Origin: Lachnospiraceae bacterium
Lineage (GTDB): Bacteria; Bacillota; Clostridia; Lachnospirales; Lachnospiraceae
NCBI GenBank assembly: GCA_003488965.1
Contig: DNJW01000083.1
Location: 1 to 22,571 of the forward strand
Length of the DNA stretch: 22,571 nt
Direction of reading: 5' to 3'
This document shows positions 8,050 through 16,319 of this stretch, one piece after another (position 1 is the stretch's first letter; the number at the start of each line of letters is the position of its first letter). Below the pieces are notes generated by a model that was not told the DNA's origin, made no database searches, and saw only the letters and a program-made list of their open reading frames with translations. Position numbers and translations under genes: made by a program.

Positions 8050-9898
8050 GGAATGGTACAAAAAGTATGAAAACTGCATATTGGCTTCCGGGCTGCTTTT
8101 GCTCCTGCTGTTGTTCGTAGGAATCCGTTATGATTATTATTACGAGTTGAATGACGATGTGCTGATGAAGGATTTGATGGCAGGAGTATATACCGGGGAA
8201 CCGGAAGGACATAATATACAGGTAATGTATCCGTTGAGCCTTGCTGTGAGTTTGATTTACCGGCTTCTTCCTAAGGCGCCGGTATATGGGATTTTTTTAT
8301 GCTTATGTCAGTATGGCTGCTTATGGCTGATAGTAAAACGGAGCTTTTGCTTTTGTAGGCGGACAGGAAAAAAACTGCTTCTGGCGGCTGCAGAGGAGTG
8401 TATCATCTGCGGACTGTTTCTGGAGCATCTGGTGTTTGTGCAATATAGTGTCACAGCGGCCTTGCTTTCGGCGGCGGCGGCATTTTTGTTTGTGACATCA
8501 CAGCGGAAGGAGAAAACAGGAGGGTTTGTACGAAAGAATATAGGAAGCGTTCTCTTGGCAGTCTTGTCATTTCAGCTTAGGTCGGAAATGATGGAACTGC
8601 TGCTTCCCCTCATTTGTGCGGCAGGAGTATACAGCTGGTGCCGGGAAGAAAAAATTTTTACAAAAGAAAACTATAAGAAATATTTCACTGTTTTCGGCCT
8701 GATACTGGCAGGAATGGCGGTTTCCTGGGGAATAAACCGGGCTGCTTTTGCAGGCGGGGACTGGAAAGCATATGTGGATTTTTTTAACAGCCGGACGGAA
8801 CTTTATGATTTTCAGGGTATTCCTTCTTATGAAGGGAACGAAGCGTTTTATAAAGAACTGGGGCTTGCAAAAGAGGAACAGTATATGCTGCTGGACCAGT
8901 ATAATTTTGGTCTGGAAGAGACATTGGATACGGCGGTTTTAGATGCCGTAACGCAATACCAGAGTGCTTTGCGCAGTGACGGGGAGAAGTTTGGCGATAT
9001 ATTGAAAGAAAAACTGTTTCTGTACCGGTACCGGATATTTCATAAAGGACAGACGGATTCCGGTCTGCCTTGCGATTATCCGTGGAATTATATGGTGATT
9101 TTGGGATATGCAGCCGTTTTTCTCGTTGGAATGAAAAAAAATGTGCCGAAGGGGAGAGAAGGGCTGTGCCGGATGGGGAAAAACACCGGCTGTTTATTTT
9201 TTATGCTGGCAGTCAGGACGGCTCTATGGATGTTTTTGCTGATACGCGGGAGAGACCCGGTAAGAATTACCCATTCGTTATATCTGATGGAATTTTGCAT
9301 TCTAATGGCCATGCTTTTCATGGAAGGTGCCGGGGAGATAGAAAAAGAACAGCCAAGAAGCGGGTGGTTTGGAGGGGCGGCCAAAGAAGCAGGATTTGCC
9401 GGGATTGCCGCTGTGATTCTTACGTTGACGGCAGTTCTTGCCATGTCTGAAGCGGTAGCCGGTTCCGATAAAAATTTTCAGGATAGGGAAAGGGCCAATG
9501 GGGTATACGAGAGCATGAAGGAATATGGACGGGCACATGGGGAATGCTTTTATTTTCAGGATGTGTATTCGGCAGTATCCTATCCGGAGGAACCTTATGC
9601 AGGGACGCCGTATTCGGAGAAACTGTTTGGGAAAACGGATAACAGCCTGGCAAATTATGATATTATGGGAGGATGGCTGGTCAAAAGCCCTTCCCAGAAG
9701 AAAAAGCTGGAGCTGTTTGGAATAGATTCTATGCAGGAAGGGCTGCTGTATCATGAGAATGTATATATGATGGCAGAACTGGACAAGGGAACGGATTATA
9801 TAAGGGATTATTTCAAAGCCCAGGGCATCGGTGTGGAAGTGGAACAGACGGATGAAATATGCGGCATAATCGGTGTCTACCGGATAAGGACGAAGTGA
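8039..9898 (+). CDS. Large polytopic membrane protein, putative GT-C glycosyltransferase
   Basis: A 619-residue protein with about 10-12 helices and a soluble C-terminal region of about 130 residues. After the first helix (14-28) comes YELNDDVLMKDL, with D38-D39 in the first predicted outer loop. This is the position of the catalytic or metal-binding acidic residues in GT-C transferases that use polyprenyl-phosphate sugars. EGHNIQVMYPL follows before the second helix. I do not recognise a named family. The start overlaps the rffA stop by 11 nt (AAAGGA at 8028-8033). It is read here as an outer-face sugar transferase because it sits between the Fuc4N aminotransferase and the Und-P loading enzyme; a polymerase or transporter role cannot be excluded. 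Confidence 0.6.
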   Translation: MVLKEWYKKYENCILASGLLLLLLLFVGIRYDYYYELNDDVLMKDLMAGVYTGEPEGHNIQVMYPLSLAVSLIYRLLPKAPVYGIFLCLCQYGCLWLIVKRSFCFCRRTGKKLLLAAAEECIICGLFLEHLVFVQYSVTAALLSAAAAFLFVTSQRKEKTGGFVRKNIGSVLLAVLSFQLRSEMMELLLPLICAAGVYSWCREEKIFTKENYKKYFTVFGLILAGMAVSWGINRAAFAGGDWKAYVDFFNSRTELYDFQGIPSYEGNEAFYKELGLAKEEQYMLLDQYNFGLEETLDTAVLDAVTQYQSALRSDGEKFGDILKEKLFLYRYRIFHKGQTDSGLPCDYPWNYMVILGYAAVFLVGMKKNVPKGREGLCRMGKNTGCLFFMLAVRTALWMFLLIRGRDPVRITHSLYLMEFCILMAMLFMEGAGEIEKEQPRSGWFGGAAKEAGFAGIAAVILTLTAVLAMSEAVAGSDKNFQDRERANGVYESMKEYGRAHGECFYFQDVYSAVSYPEEPYAGTPYSEKLFGKTDNSLANYDIMGGWLVKSPSQKKKLELFGIDSMQEGLLYHENVYMMAELDKGTDYIRDYFKAQGIGVEVEQTDEICGIIGVYRIRTK

Positions 9899-9924
9899 CA
9901 GGGGCAGGAACGCGGAGGATGCTT

Positions 9925-11493
9925 ATGCAGAAGATTAGGATAGAAGGGCAGAAACTGGTTTTAAGGCTGATGGAATATGGGGATACGGACCGGATTGTGG
10001 AATGGCGGAACAAGGAGAGGGTATGGAGCCATTTTATATACCGGAAGATGTTTACCCCGGAAAGCCACCGCCATTGGATGGAGACAATGATTGATACCGG
10101 AAAGGCGCTCCAGTTTATCATCTGTGAAAAAGAAACGATGCGCCCCGTGGGGAGCGTGTATTTCCGCGACATTGACTGGATGAAAAAGGAAGCGGAGTAT
10201 GGAATTTTCCTAGGGGAGGACGATGCCTTGGGAAAGGGCTACGGGACGGAAACTGCCAGGCTGGCGGTGGAGTATGCTTTTGGGGAAATGGGGCTGGAAC
10301 GGCTGGTGCTGCGGGTTTTTACCGATAACCAGGCAGCGGTGAAAAGCTATGAAAACGCTGGGTTCCGGGTGGAAAAGCAGCTGAAAGACGTAGAATGCTC
10401 TGACGGGGAAAGGAAGGATATGTTTTTCATGTCAGTGCAAAAGGAAAAGCTGCTCAGCTTTGTCATTCCCTGCTACCGGTCCGAACAGACGCTGCCCCTT
10501 GTGGTAAAGGAAATTAAAGAAACGCTACAGCGTCTGAAAGATCAGGGAAAAGCCTATGACTATGAGATTGTGCTGGTAAACGACTGTTCCCCGGATGATA
10601 CCTTTTCCGTTATCAGGCAACTCTGTCAGGAGGATAAGAAAGTCATAGGGGTTAATCTGGCCAGAAACTTCGGCCAGCATGCGGCTCTTATGGCGGGTTT
10701 CCATCAGGTCAGGGGGGATATTGTCATCTGCCTGGATGATGACGGGCAGACGCCTGCGGATGAGGCAGGCAAGCTGCTGGAGGAAATAGAAAAGGGCTCT
10801 GATGTGGTTTATGCCCGTTACGAGCACAAAAAACATTCTGCCTTCCGCAATTTCGGGAGCTGGCTGAATGAAGAGATGGCAAAGGTTATGCTGGGCAAGC
10901 CCAAGGATTTATATGTTTCCAGTTATTTTGCCGCAAAGCGTTTTGTGGTGGAGGAGATGAAAAAGTATACCAATGCCTATCCCTATGTGATTGGCCTGGT
11001 GCTCCGGACAACGAAAAGGATCAGCAATGTGACGGTCTGCCATAGGGAAAGACAAGTCGGGACGTCGGGATATACCTTCGGGAAATTAATCGGCCTTTGG
11101 TTCAACGGCTTTACTGCATTCAGTGTAAAACCGCTGCGGCTTGCCACTGCGGTGGGATGCACTTGTTCTGCGGCAGGATTTATATATGGAATTTATACGG
11201 TAATCAAGAAACTGGTTAATCCTAATGTACCTTTGGGATTCAGCTCCCTGATGGCTGCCATTGTATTTATGGGAGGAATGACGATGGTGATGCTGGGACT
11301 GGTGGGAGAATATGTGGGAAGAATGTATATATCCATGAATAATTCGCCTCAGTTTGTTATTAGAGAAACCGTAACAGGAGGTAGGGATGAGAAGAAAGCG
11401 GATGGGACTGGAGGCGTCCCTGGCGTTTGCGGGAGTCTGGGGGCTGCCGTATATGCTGAATCTGAAGGGGAATGGACTTGCAGTAAGCAATAG
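9925..11493 (+). CDS. GNAT N-acetyltransferase fused to ArnC/GtrB-type Und-P glycosyltransferase
   Basis: A 522-residue two-domain protein. Residues 1-171 are a GNAT fold of the RimJ/PseH-like type: WRNKERVWSHF near the N-terminus, acetyl-CoA loop LGKGYGTE, and DNQAAVKSYENAGF. Residues 175-485 are a GT2 domain that follows ArnC closely: VIPCYRSEQTLP, VNDCSPDDT, NLARNFGQHAALMAGF, and the acidic motif LDDDGQTP at about 270-276. Two C-terminal helices (about 402-425 and 442-465) and LVGEYVGRMY complete it. It probably acetylates an amino-sugar nucleotide (best guess dTDP-Fuc4N from the rffA product) and moves the sugar to undecaprenyl phosphate on the inner face. The ATG at 9925 has GGAGG at 9914-9918 with a 6-nt spacer; the frame is open upstream to 9859. 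The last 35 residues overlap the next gene and look like non-native tail. Confidence 0.85.
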   Translation: MQKIRIEGQKLVLRLMEYGDTDRIVEWRNKERVWSHFIYRKMFTPESHRHWMETMIDTGKALQFIICEKETMRPVGSVYFRDIDWMKKEAEYGIFLGEDDALGKGYGTETARLAVEYAFGEMGLERLVLRVFTDNQAAVKSYENAGFRVEKQLKDVECSDGERKDMFFMSVQKEKLLSFVIPCYRSEQTLPLVVKEIKETLQRLKDQGKAYDYEIVLVNDCSPDDTFSVIRQLCQEDKKVIGVNLARNFGQHAALMAGFHQVRGDIVICLDDDGQTPADEAGKLLEEIEKGSDVVYARYEHKKHSAFRNFGSWLNEEMAKVMLGKPKDLYVSSYFAAKRFVVEEMKKYTNAYPYVIGLVLRTTKRISNVTVCHRERQVGTSGYTFGKLIGLWFNGFTAFSVKPLRLATAVGCTCSAAGFIYGIYTVIKKLVNPNVPLGFSSLMAAIVFMGGMTMVMLGLVGEYVGRMYISMNNSPQFVIRETVTGGRDEKKADGTGGVPGVCGSLGAAVYAESEGEWTCSKQ

Positions 11494-13246
11494 CTGGTTC
11501 GGAGTATTTGTATGGGGTGTTTTGTGGTTTTGCATCCATAAAGCGGCAGAAGGAATAAAAGCAAGAGAAAGAAGAGGGACAGGGGCGGCATGTGTGCTGG
11601 GCTTTTGTTTTTCTCTTGCACTTGTCTTTGGCGTTTCGCTGGAACGGGCACAAAGCGTTGACTTTGGCAACGGAAAGATGTGGCTTTCGGCGGCGGTATG
11701 GACGGTGATTTTTACCCTTTGGATATGCAAGTGCTGGGAATATATCGAAAAACAAGCGGAAACAGGCGGATTTTTTTCGGAACGTGGGAAAAACAAGGGA
11801 AGCGGAAGAGCCGAAGAAGAAGCAGGAGCCGGAAAATGCAGGAGCTGGAAAAAGAGGATAAACCGGTGGACGGAAAGGTGGGAGGGGCTGTCTGGAACAA
11901 AGAGGGCGGTAATTATGATATGTTTTTTCCTGCTGTGCTGGCTGCCGGTATTTCTCGCGGTATATCCGGGTTTTTTTGTATATGATGCGCAGGATGAATT
12001 TATTCAGGTACAGACTAGGAACTTTACCACCCATCATCCTCTCCCCCATGTGCTGCTGCTGGGCGGCATCATACTGGCAATCCATAAATTGACCGGTTCT
12101 TATAATGCAGGAATTGCTGTATATACCTTGCTGCAGATGTGTCTGATGGCGGGAGTATTTGCTTTTGTTCTGTCTTATATGAGAAAATGCAAGGTAAAGA
12201 GGCTGTTTAGGGTAATCACCGCCTTGTACTTCGGTTTTTTCCCTGTTATTGTGATGTTTGTGCTTTGCTCTGCCAAGGACGGAATTTTTACGGCGGCGCT
12301 GCTGCTTTTGCTGATTGCTCTGGATGAAATGACAAAGGAGGGGGAAACCTTTTTTAAGGGATGGAAAAAGCCTTTCTTTTTCGGTATCAGCGCATTAGTG
12401 ATGATGTGTTTCAGGCACAATGGGATGTATGCCTTTCTTGTGCTGTCTCCTTTTCTTCTTATTTATATGAAGGGATGCAGAAAAAAGCTTGCCGCTCTTT
12501 TGGGAATCACTTTTGCGGCATATTTTCTTTTATCTTCAGGACTGGCCGCTTTTTTTTCGGCAGGGGAGCCGGAAAAGCAGGAAATGCTTACCGTACCTAT
12601 ACAGCAGCTGGCAAGAGTCTATAAATATGACAAAGAAAGTTTAAGCCAGGAGGAACTGGAAACATTGTACGAAATTCTTCCTGAAAAGGCGTTTTCCTTT
12701 TATGCGCCGAAGGTTTCCGACGGTGTGAAAATATGGTTTCAGAACGATGCCTTTGCTCAAGATCCTATAAAATACGGAAAGCTTTGGCTGACAACCGGAC
12801 TGAAACATCCGTTGGCATATTGCAATGCCTGGTTTATGACCTCTTACGGTTTTTGGTATCCGGATACGATAATTGATGTATACAGAGGAAACAGTGTCTT
12901 TACCTTCACTTATGAGGACAGTTCGTTTTTCGGTTACGAAGTGGAACAGCCTGGAATCAGACAAAGCAAGATTCCCTGGCTGGACGCCTGGTACCGTAAA
13001 ATGTCCCTGGAAATCGCCCAGCAGAAAATTCCGGTGGTTTCCATGCTGTTTTCTCCGGGTTTTCTTTTCTGGCTGTTTGCCTTTATGGCAGGATATGCGT
13101 ATTATAGGAAGGAATATAGAACCCTATTCCCCTATGCCATGATATTTCTCATATGGCTGACCGTAATATTGGGTCCCACCTATCTGCCCCGGTATGTCCT
13201 AATCTTATGGTTTGCGCTGCCGGTGGCAGCAGGGGAACTGAAGTAA
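11387..13246 (+). CDS. Polytopic membrane protein, DUF6020-like putative GT-C glycosyltransferase
   Basis: A 619-residue membrane protein. An N-terminal part with about four helices is joined by a charged stretch (about 125-175, rich in Lys, Glu and Gly) to a main membrane domain. In the first outer loop of that domain are YPGFFVYDAQDEFIQ (D200, D203, E204) and then TTHHPLPHVLLLGG. The YPG..YD..HHP pattern recalls the DUF6020 group of membrane proteins, recalled here without a search. RHNGMYAFL lies in a later loop and a globular region precedes the last helices. AGGAGGT at 11376-11382 gives only 4 nt to the ATG. It overlaps the preceding fusion gene by 107 nt. It is likely a lipid-linked-sugar-dependent transferase; the substrate is unknown. 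Confidence 0.62.
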   Translation: MRRKRMGLEASLAFAGVWGLPYMLNLKGNGLAVSNSWFGVFVWGVLWFCIHKAAEGIKARERRGTGAACVLGFCFSLALVFGVSLERAQSVDFGNGKMWLSAAVWTVIFTLWICKCWEYIEKQAETGGFFSERGKNKGSGRAEEEAGAGKCRSWKKRINRWTERWEGLSGTKRAVIMICFFLLCWLPVFLAVYPGFFVYDAQDEFIQVQTRNFTTHHPLPHVLLLGGIILAIHKLTGSYNAGIAVYTLLQMCLMAGVFAFVLSYMRKCKVKRLFRVITALYFGFFPVIVMFVLCSAKDGIFTAALLLLLIALDEMTKEGETFFKGWKKPFFFGISALVMMCFRHNGMYAFLVLSPFLLIYMKGCRKKLAALLGITFAAYFLLSSGLAAFFSAGEPEKQEMLTVPIQQLARVYKYDKESLSQEELETLYEILPEKAFSFYAPKVSDGVKIWFQNDAFAQDPIKYGKLWLTTGLKHPLAYCNAWFMTSYGFWYPDTIIDVYRGNSVFTFTYEDSSFFGYEVEQPGIRQSKIPWLDAWYRKMSLEIAQQKIPVVSMLFSPGFLFWLFAFMAGYAYYRKEYRTLFPYAMIFLIWLTVILGPTYLPRYVLILWFALPVAAGELK

Positions 13247-13339
13247 AGACAAATCAAAAGACGCTCCTTAGGAAATATGTTCTCTGGCTGCGCTAAGATT
13301 TTGGTGCGAGTGATTAGAAGTTCTTCTCACGCTACATCC

Positions 13340-13368
13340 TTGTAAACTGAAAGCAACTGTGCTATACT
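13340..13368 (+). promoter_or_regulatory. Extended -10 sigma-A promoter for the ligase/pgl operon
   Basis: TTGTAA (13340-13345) and TATACT (13363-13368) are 17 nt apart, and TGC immediately before the -10 gives an extended -10 (TGCTATACT). The predicted start is near 13375, so the large stem-loop at 13381-13437 would be at the very 5' end of the transcript. This is the best promoter seen in the window and marks the likely start of the right-hand operon. Confidence 0.6.
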
Positions 13369-13380
13369 TACCCAAGTAAA

Positions 13381-13437
13381 AAACATTAAGAAACACTAAG
13401 GCTGCCAAGGACGCAGCCTAAGAGTTTCTAAATGTTT
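13381..13437 (+). promoter_or_regulatory. Leader stem-loop of the ligase operon
   Basis: Three helices stack with small internal loops: AAACATT (13381-13387) with AATGTTT (13431-13437), GAAAC (13390-13394) with GTTTC (13424-13428), and AGGCTGC (13399-13405) with GCAGCCT (13413-13419). The apical loop is CAAGGAC (13406-13412). It would begin about 6 nt after the predicted transcription start. No T-run follows, so it is more likely a stabiliser or protein-binding leader than a terminator. Confidence 0.65.
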
Positions 13438-13553
13438 AGAAAAATGCCTGAAATACGGCATTGTTCATCCAGATTTGTGATTTCCCAGAGCGGAATCATT
13501 GGATTAGTATGCCGGCATCCGGGTTTGCGGGGCTGGCAGCATGGAGGATTTAT

Positions 13554-16319
13554 ATGTATAAAGTGGTGAAAAAGAGCCGTGCGATACAATGCATTATTAT
13601 TTTGCTTGCATTATTTGCTATGGTTACAATATTTCCGCTGCGGATATGGGAAGAAAATATCTCTTCGGTGAGCAATCAGGTTCTTGCGGGTTCTTCCGAC
13701 AGCGTATGTGATGATTATATGCTGCAGCGTTTTATTGCCCAGTATGATCATTTGGGTACGATAAATCTGTATGTGGTGGATTTTGAAAACGGCTGGGACA
13801 GAGATGAGCGGGTTGATAAGTTTATTTTCCGCATGCTGGATTCGGATATGGAGATTATGTTCGAAGAACTGATTGACATGCGGTTTTACGAACTTCCCGG
13901 TTTTTGTACAGTCTATATTAACGAAGATGTGGAGGTAGGAAAGGATTATTATTTTTTCCTGCAGGGAATGAACGGAAGCCGGGTATGGTTTGGGCTGGAG
14001 GAAACAGCGGCGGCGGGAACGCCTTACGTGAGCCGGCTGATTTATAATTATGACGAACTGGAAGGCTATAATGTAATCGGAGAATACAATTATACTGTAC
14101 CGCTGCGCAAGGAAAAGGTATTTCTGTATGATGCGCTTATATTGGCAGCGGCGGTTCTTCTCATAGGGGCGGTAGAACTTTATTATCGGATAACCAAAAG
14201 GGACAAGCTGATTACTGTGGAGAAAGTGCTGCGGTATACGGCCAATCTGCTTGTGGGAGCCGGTATGGCATATATTTTCTGGATTGTGAGTATACGCCGG
14301 TTTTTCAGCGGAAACTGGGTGGATAATCTGTTTTATACAGCCGGCGTTCTGTTGGGATTTGGCACCTTGTTTTATATGATTAATCATAAGAGGAGCAGGG
14401 AGAAATATATCCCTTTAACGGAAAGAGTGAAAAATAACTGGGGCAATATACTGCAGACGGTATTTATTGCGGCAGGAGTATGGGCATGCTGTAATTATAT
14501 GAACGGTCTTTATGATATTCATCATAGGGCAGCGGAGCGCCAGTTTATTGTATTTTTGACCTTGGCGGCTATTGTGATGTGTGAAAAGAAAGAGATTCTG
14601 AATAAGCTGACCGTCATTTATGGAGTGGCGGCTCTTGGCATTGTCTTATGGTATAGGAGCATCTATGTGGATTACCTTGCCATGGACGAATGGGATTTGA
14701 AGATTTTACGCTGGGGTATTCTGGCGATTGTATTATCGGGTTTTTTGATTGTGAATATTGTGCGGCAGCTGATTATGGTGATTGCCGGTAAAAAGAAGAT
14801 GCCTATTCCTTCCTGGTGGTACAGCATACTTCTGGCGCTGTTTTTTGTACTGATTATTGTGTTCCGGAATACCAGATGGTGGACGGTGGCACTGGCTGTA
14901 GGATTTACTTTGTTTTATATCCGTTATGCTCTTTGGGATAAAAAGGTGTATTTGCTGCAAAATATATGTAACGGGCTGTTATTGAATTTTATTGTTTCCA
15001 TGCTGTTTTCTTTTGCAAGGAGGCCTTTTCTGTCATGGATTTATCCCAGATTCCCGTTTATTTTCCATACGGTAACGGTGACGGCTGTGTATATGACATT
15101 TATTATGTGCGCCGCGCTGATGAAGCTGGCGGACCGGTATAAGGAGTGCTTCTGCGGACAGCAGGGAGAGATTCCGAGGGGACTGCAGGGGCTTCGGTGC
15201 ATCTGGAAAGAACTGCTTTTATTTGGTCTGTCAGGAACCTACATGCTGTTTACGGCTTCCAGAACAGGCTTTTTGGCAGTGGCGGTTATGCTGGCGGTGA
15301 CTCTGATATTCCTTGCCATGGATATAAAAGAAAAAAGGATAAAGGGGATTGCCTTGTTTATCGGAATGATGGTCTGCTGTGTAGTGTGGTGTTTCCCCGC
15401 AGTATTTACTGCCCAGAGAATTTTTCCGGCCATGTTTGGCAATATTTTCAGATATGAGGTGGAGGAATTTCCTGACGCTGTGACAAGAGGGGATGAACTG
15501 GACTCTATGTATTATATTACGGTTCCTAGGTTTGCGGAGGTATTTAACAATAAGATATTCGGCATACCGGAAAGCGGAAGCAGTTCTTATGAAAGAAGCG
15601 AAGAATATCAAAAGTATAGGGCAAAGCGGTATAACAGCAAAGGGGAAGTGGTATGGGATGGCAGTATTGCCGATTTATATGGAGAAGAAACAGAGCCTGC
15701 AGGAGAAAATACTGCGGACGGAGAAAGCGGGGCAGGTGTGCCGGACCAGAAATTGAATATTATCGGTATTAAGACAGAGGAAGAGAGGGCTGAGGAGGAA
15801 GCGGAGGCTGCCAAACGGGCACAGGAAGCACAAAACAGCCGTTCTGAGGAAGAAGAAACAAAAGAGCAGGAAGAAGAACCTGTGGAAGATTTAAGCGTAT
15901 ATGAAAAAACCGAGGAATATGCCAACGGAAGAATGGATATTTTCCGGGCATATCTGTCGCAGCTGAATATGGAAGGCCATGATGATATGGGGGCGGTACT
16001 GCCGGACGGCAGCTTGTCCGTGCATGCTCATAATATTTATCTTCAGGTGGCCTATGACCATGGAATTGCGGTGGGAGTAATGTTCCTTCTTGTAGGGGCG
16101 GGAACCTTTGTCCAGGGCTGTATCTTCTATAAGAGAAGAAAGCGGCAGGTGCCTTGTGCGGCTATGCCTGCGGCGGCAGTGGCAGCATTTGCCATGGCCG
16201 GTCTGGTGGAATGGATTTTCCATCTTTGCCATCCGGCGGGATTTGTGCTGATGCTGGTACTGGCTCCTTTGATTTTTGGTATGGGAGATAAAAAGGATAA
16301 AGCAAATGAAAAGAGATAA
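13554..16319 (+). CDS. O-antigen ligase/PglL-like membrane glycan transferase with extra domains
   Basis: A 921-residue protein predicted to transfer or polymerise undecaprenyl-diphosphate-linked glycan on the outer face. After helix 1 (about 8-25) comes a soluble extracytoplasmic region of about 160 residues (28-188) with alternating short strands. Many helices follow. The Wzy_C/O-antigen-ligase signature is present: SRTGFLAVAV (about 569), then, after a long outer loop, HAHNIYLQVAYDHGI (about 823). The loop includes a Glu-rich, Ala/Gln-containing stretch at about 739-785. The family includes WaaL, PglL O-oligosaccharyltransferases and Wzy polymerases; which role applies is open. The chosen ATG at 13554 has GGAGG at 13543-13547 with a 6-nt spacer; it is much better than the upstream TTG at 13461. 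Most family members are about 400-600 residues, so this one is large. It overlaps the next gene by 14 nt. Confidence 0.8.
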   Translation: MYKVVKKSRAIQCIIILLALFAMVTIFPLRIWEENISSVSNQVLAGSSDSVCDDYMLQRFIAQYDHLGTINLYVVDFENGWDRDERVDKFIFRMLDSDMEIMFEELIDMRFYELPGFCTVYINEDVEVGKDYYFFLQGMNGSRVWFGLEETAAAGTPYVSRLIYNYDELEGYNVIGEYNYTVPLRKEKVFLYDALILAAAVLLIGAVELYYRITKRDKLITVEKVLRYTANLLVGAGMAYIFWIVSIRRFFSGNWVDNLFYTAGVLLGFGTLFYMINHKRSREKYIPLTERVKNNWGNILQTVFIAAGVWACCNYMNGLYDIHHRAAERQFIVFLTLAAIVMCEKKEILNKLTVIYGVAALGIVLWYRSIYVDYLAMDEWDLKILRWGILAIVLSGFLIVNIVRQLIMVIAGKKKMPIPSWWYSILLALFFVLIIVFRNTRWWTVALAVGFTLFYIRYALWDKKVYLLQNICNGLLLNFIVSMLFSFARRPFLSWIYPRFPFIFHTVTVTAVYMTFIMCAALMKLADRYKECFCGQQGEIPRGLQGLRCIWKELLLFGLSGTYMLFTASRTGFLAVAVMLAVTLIFLAMDIKEKRIKGIALFIGMMVCCVVWCFPAVFTAQRIFPAMFGNIFRYEVEEFPDAVTRGDELDSMYYITVPRFAEVFNNKIFGIPESGSSSYERSEEYQKYRAKRYNSKGEVVWDGSIADLYGEETEPAGENTADGESGAGVPDQKLNIIGIKTEEERAEEEAEAAKRAQEAQNSRSEEEETKEQEEEPVEDLSVYEKTEEYANGRMDIFRAYLSQLNMEGHDDMGAVLPDGSLSVHAHNIYLQVAYDHGIAVGVMFLLVGAGTFVQGCIFYKRRKRQVPCAAMPAAAVAAFAMAGLVEWIFHLCHPAGFVLMLVLAPLIFGMGDKKDKANEKR

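Larger units (their letters stand above)
13247..13553 (+). other. 307-bp intergenic region: promoter and leader of the ligase gene
   Basis: No credible gene is seen here; a frame open from TTG 13461 is continuous with the ligase but lacks a ribosome site. The upstream third has a weak bulged hairpin around AGAAG/CTTCT (13316-13327) with no T-run. The promoter (13340-13368) follows, then the leader stem-loop (13381-13437) and a small hairpin AATGCC/GGCATT (13443-13448 with 13457-13462). The leader is about 180 nt long, which is long enough for post-initiation control. Confidence 0.55.

Noticed and set aside
7078..8079. Long minus-strand open frame (333 codons) antisense to rffA
   Set aside because: Shadow of a strongly conserved + strand gene; rich in His, Gln and Arg, with no family resemblance.
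13461..13553. N-terminal extension of the ligase from TTG 13461
   Set aside because: No ribosome site; the extension overlaps the leader hairpin at 13443-13462. ATG 13554 has a strong GGAGG at 6 nt and is directly followed by the first helix.
15769..15910. Glu-rich stretch in the ligase considered as a frameshift artefact or tandem repeat
   Set aside because: The frame continues into the conserved HAHNIYLQ motif and no regular repeat unit is seen; it is treated as a genuine low-complexity insert.
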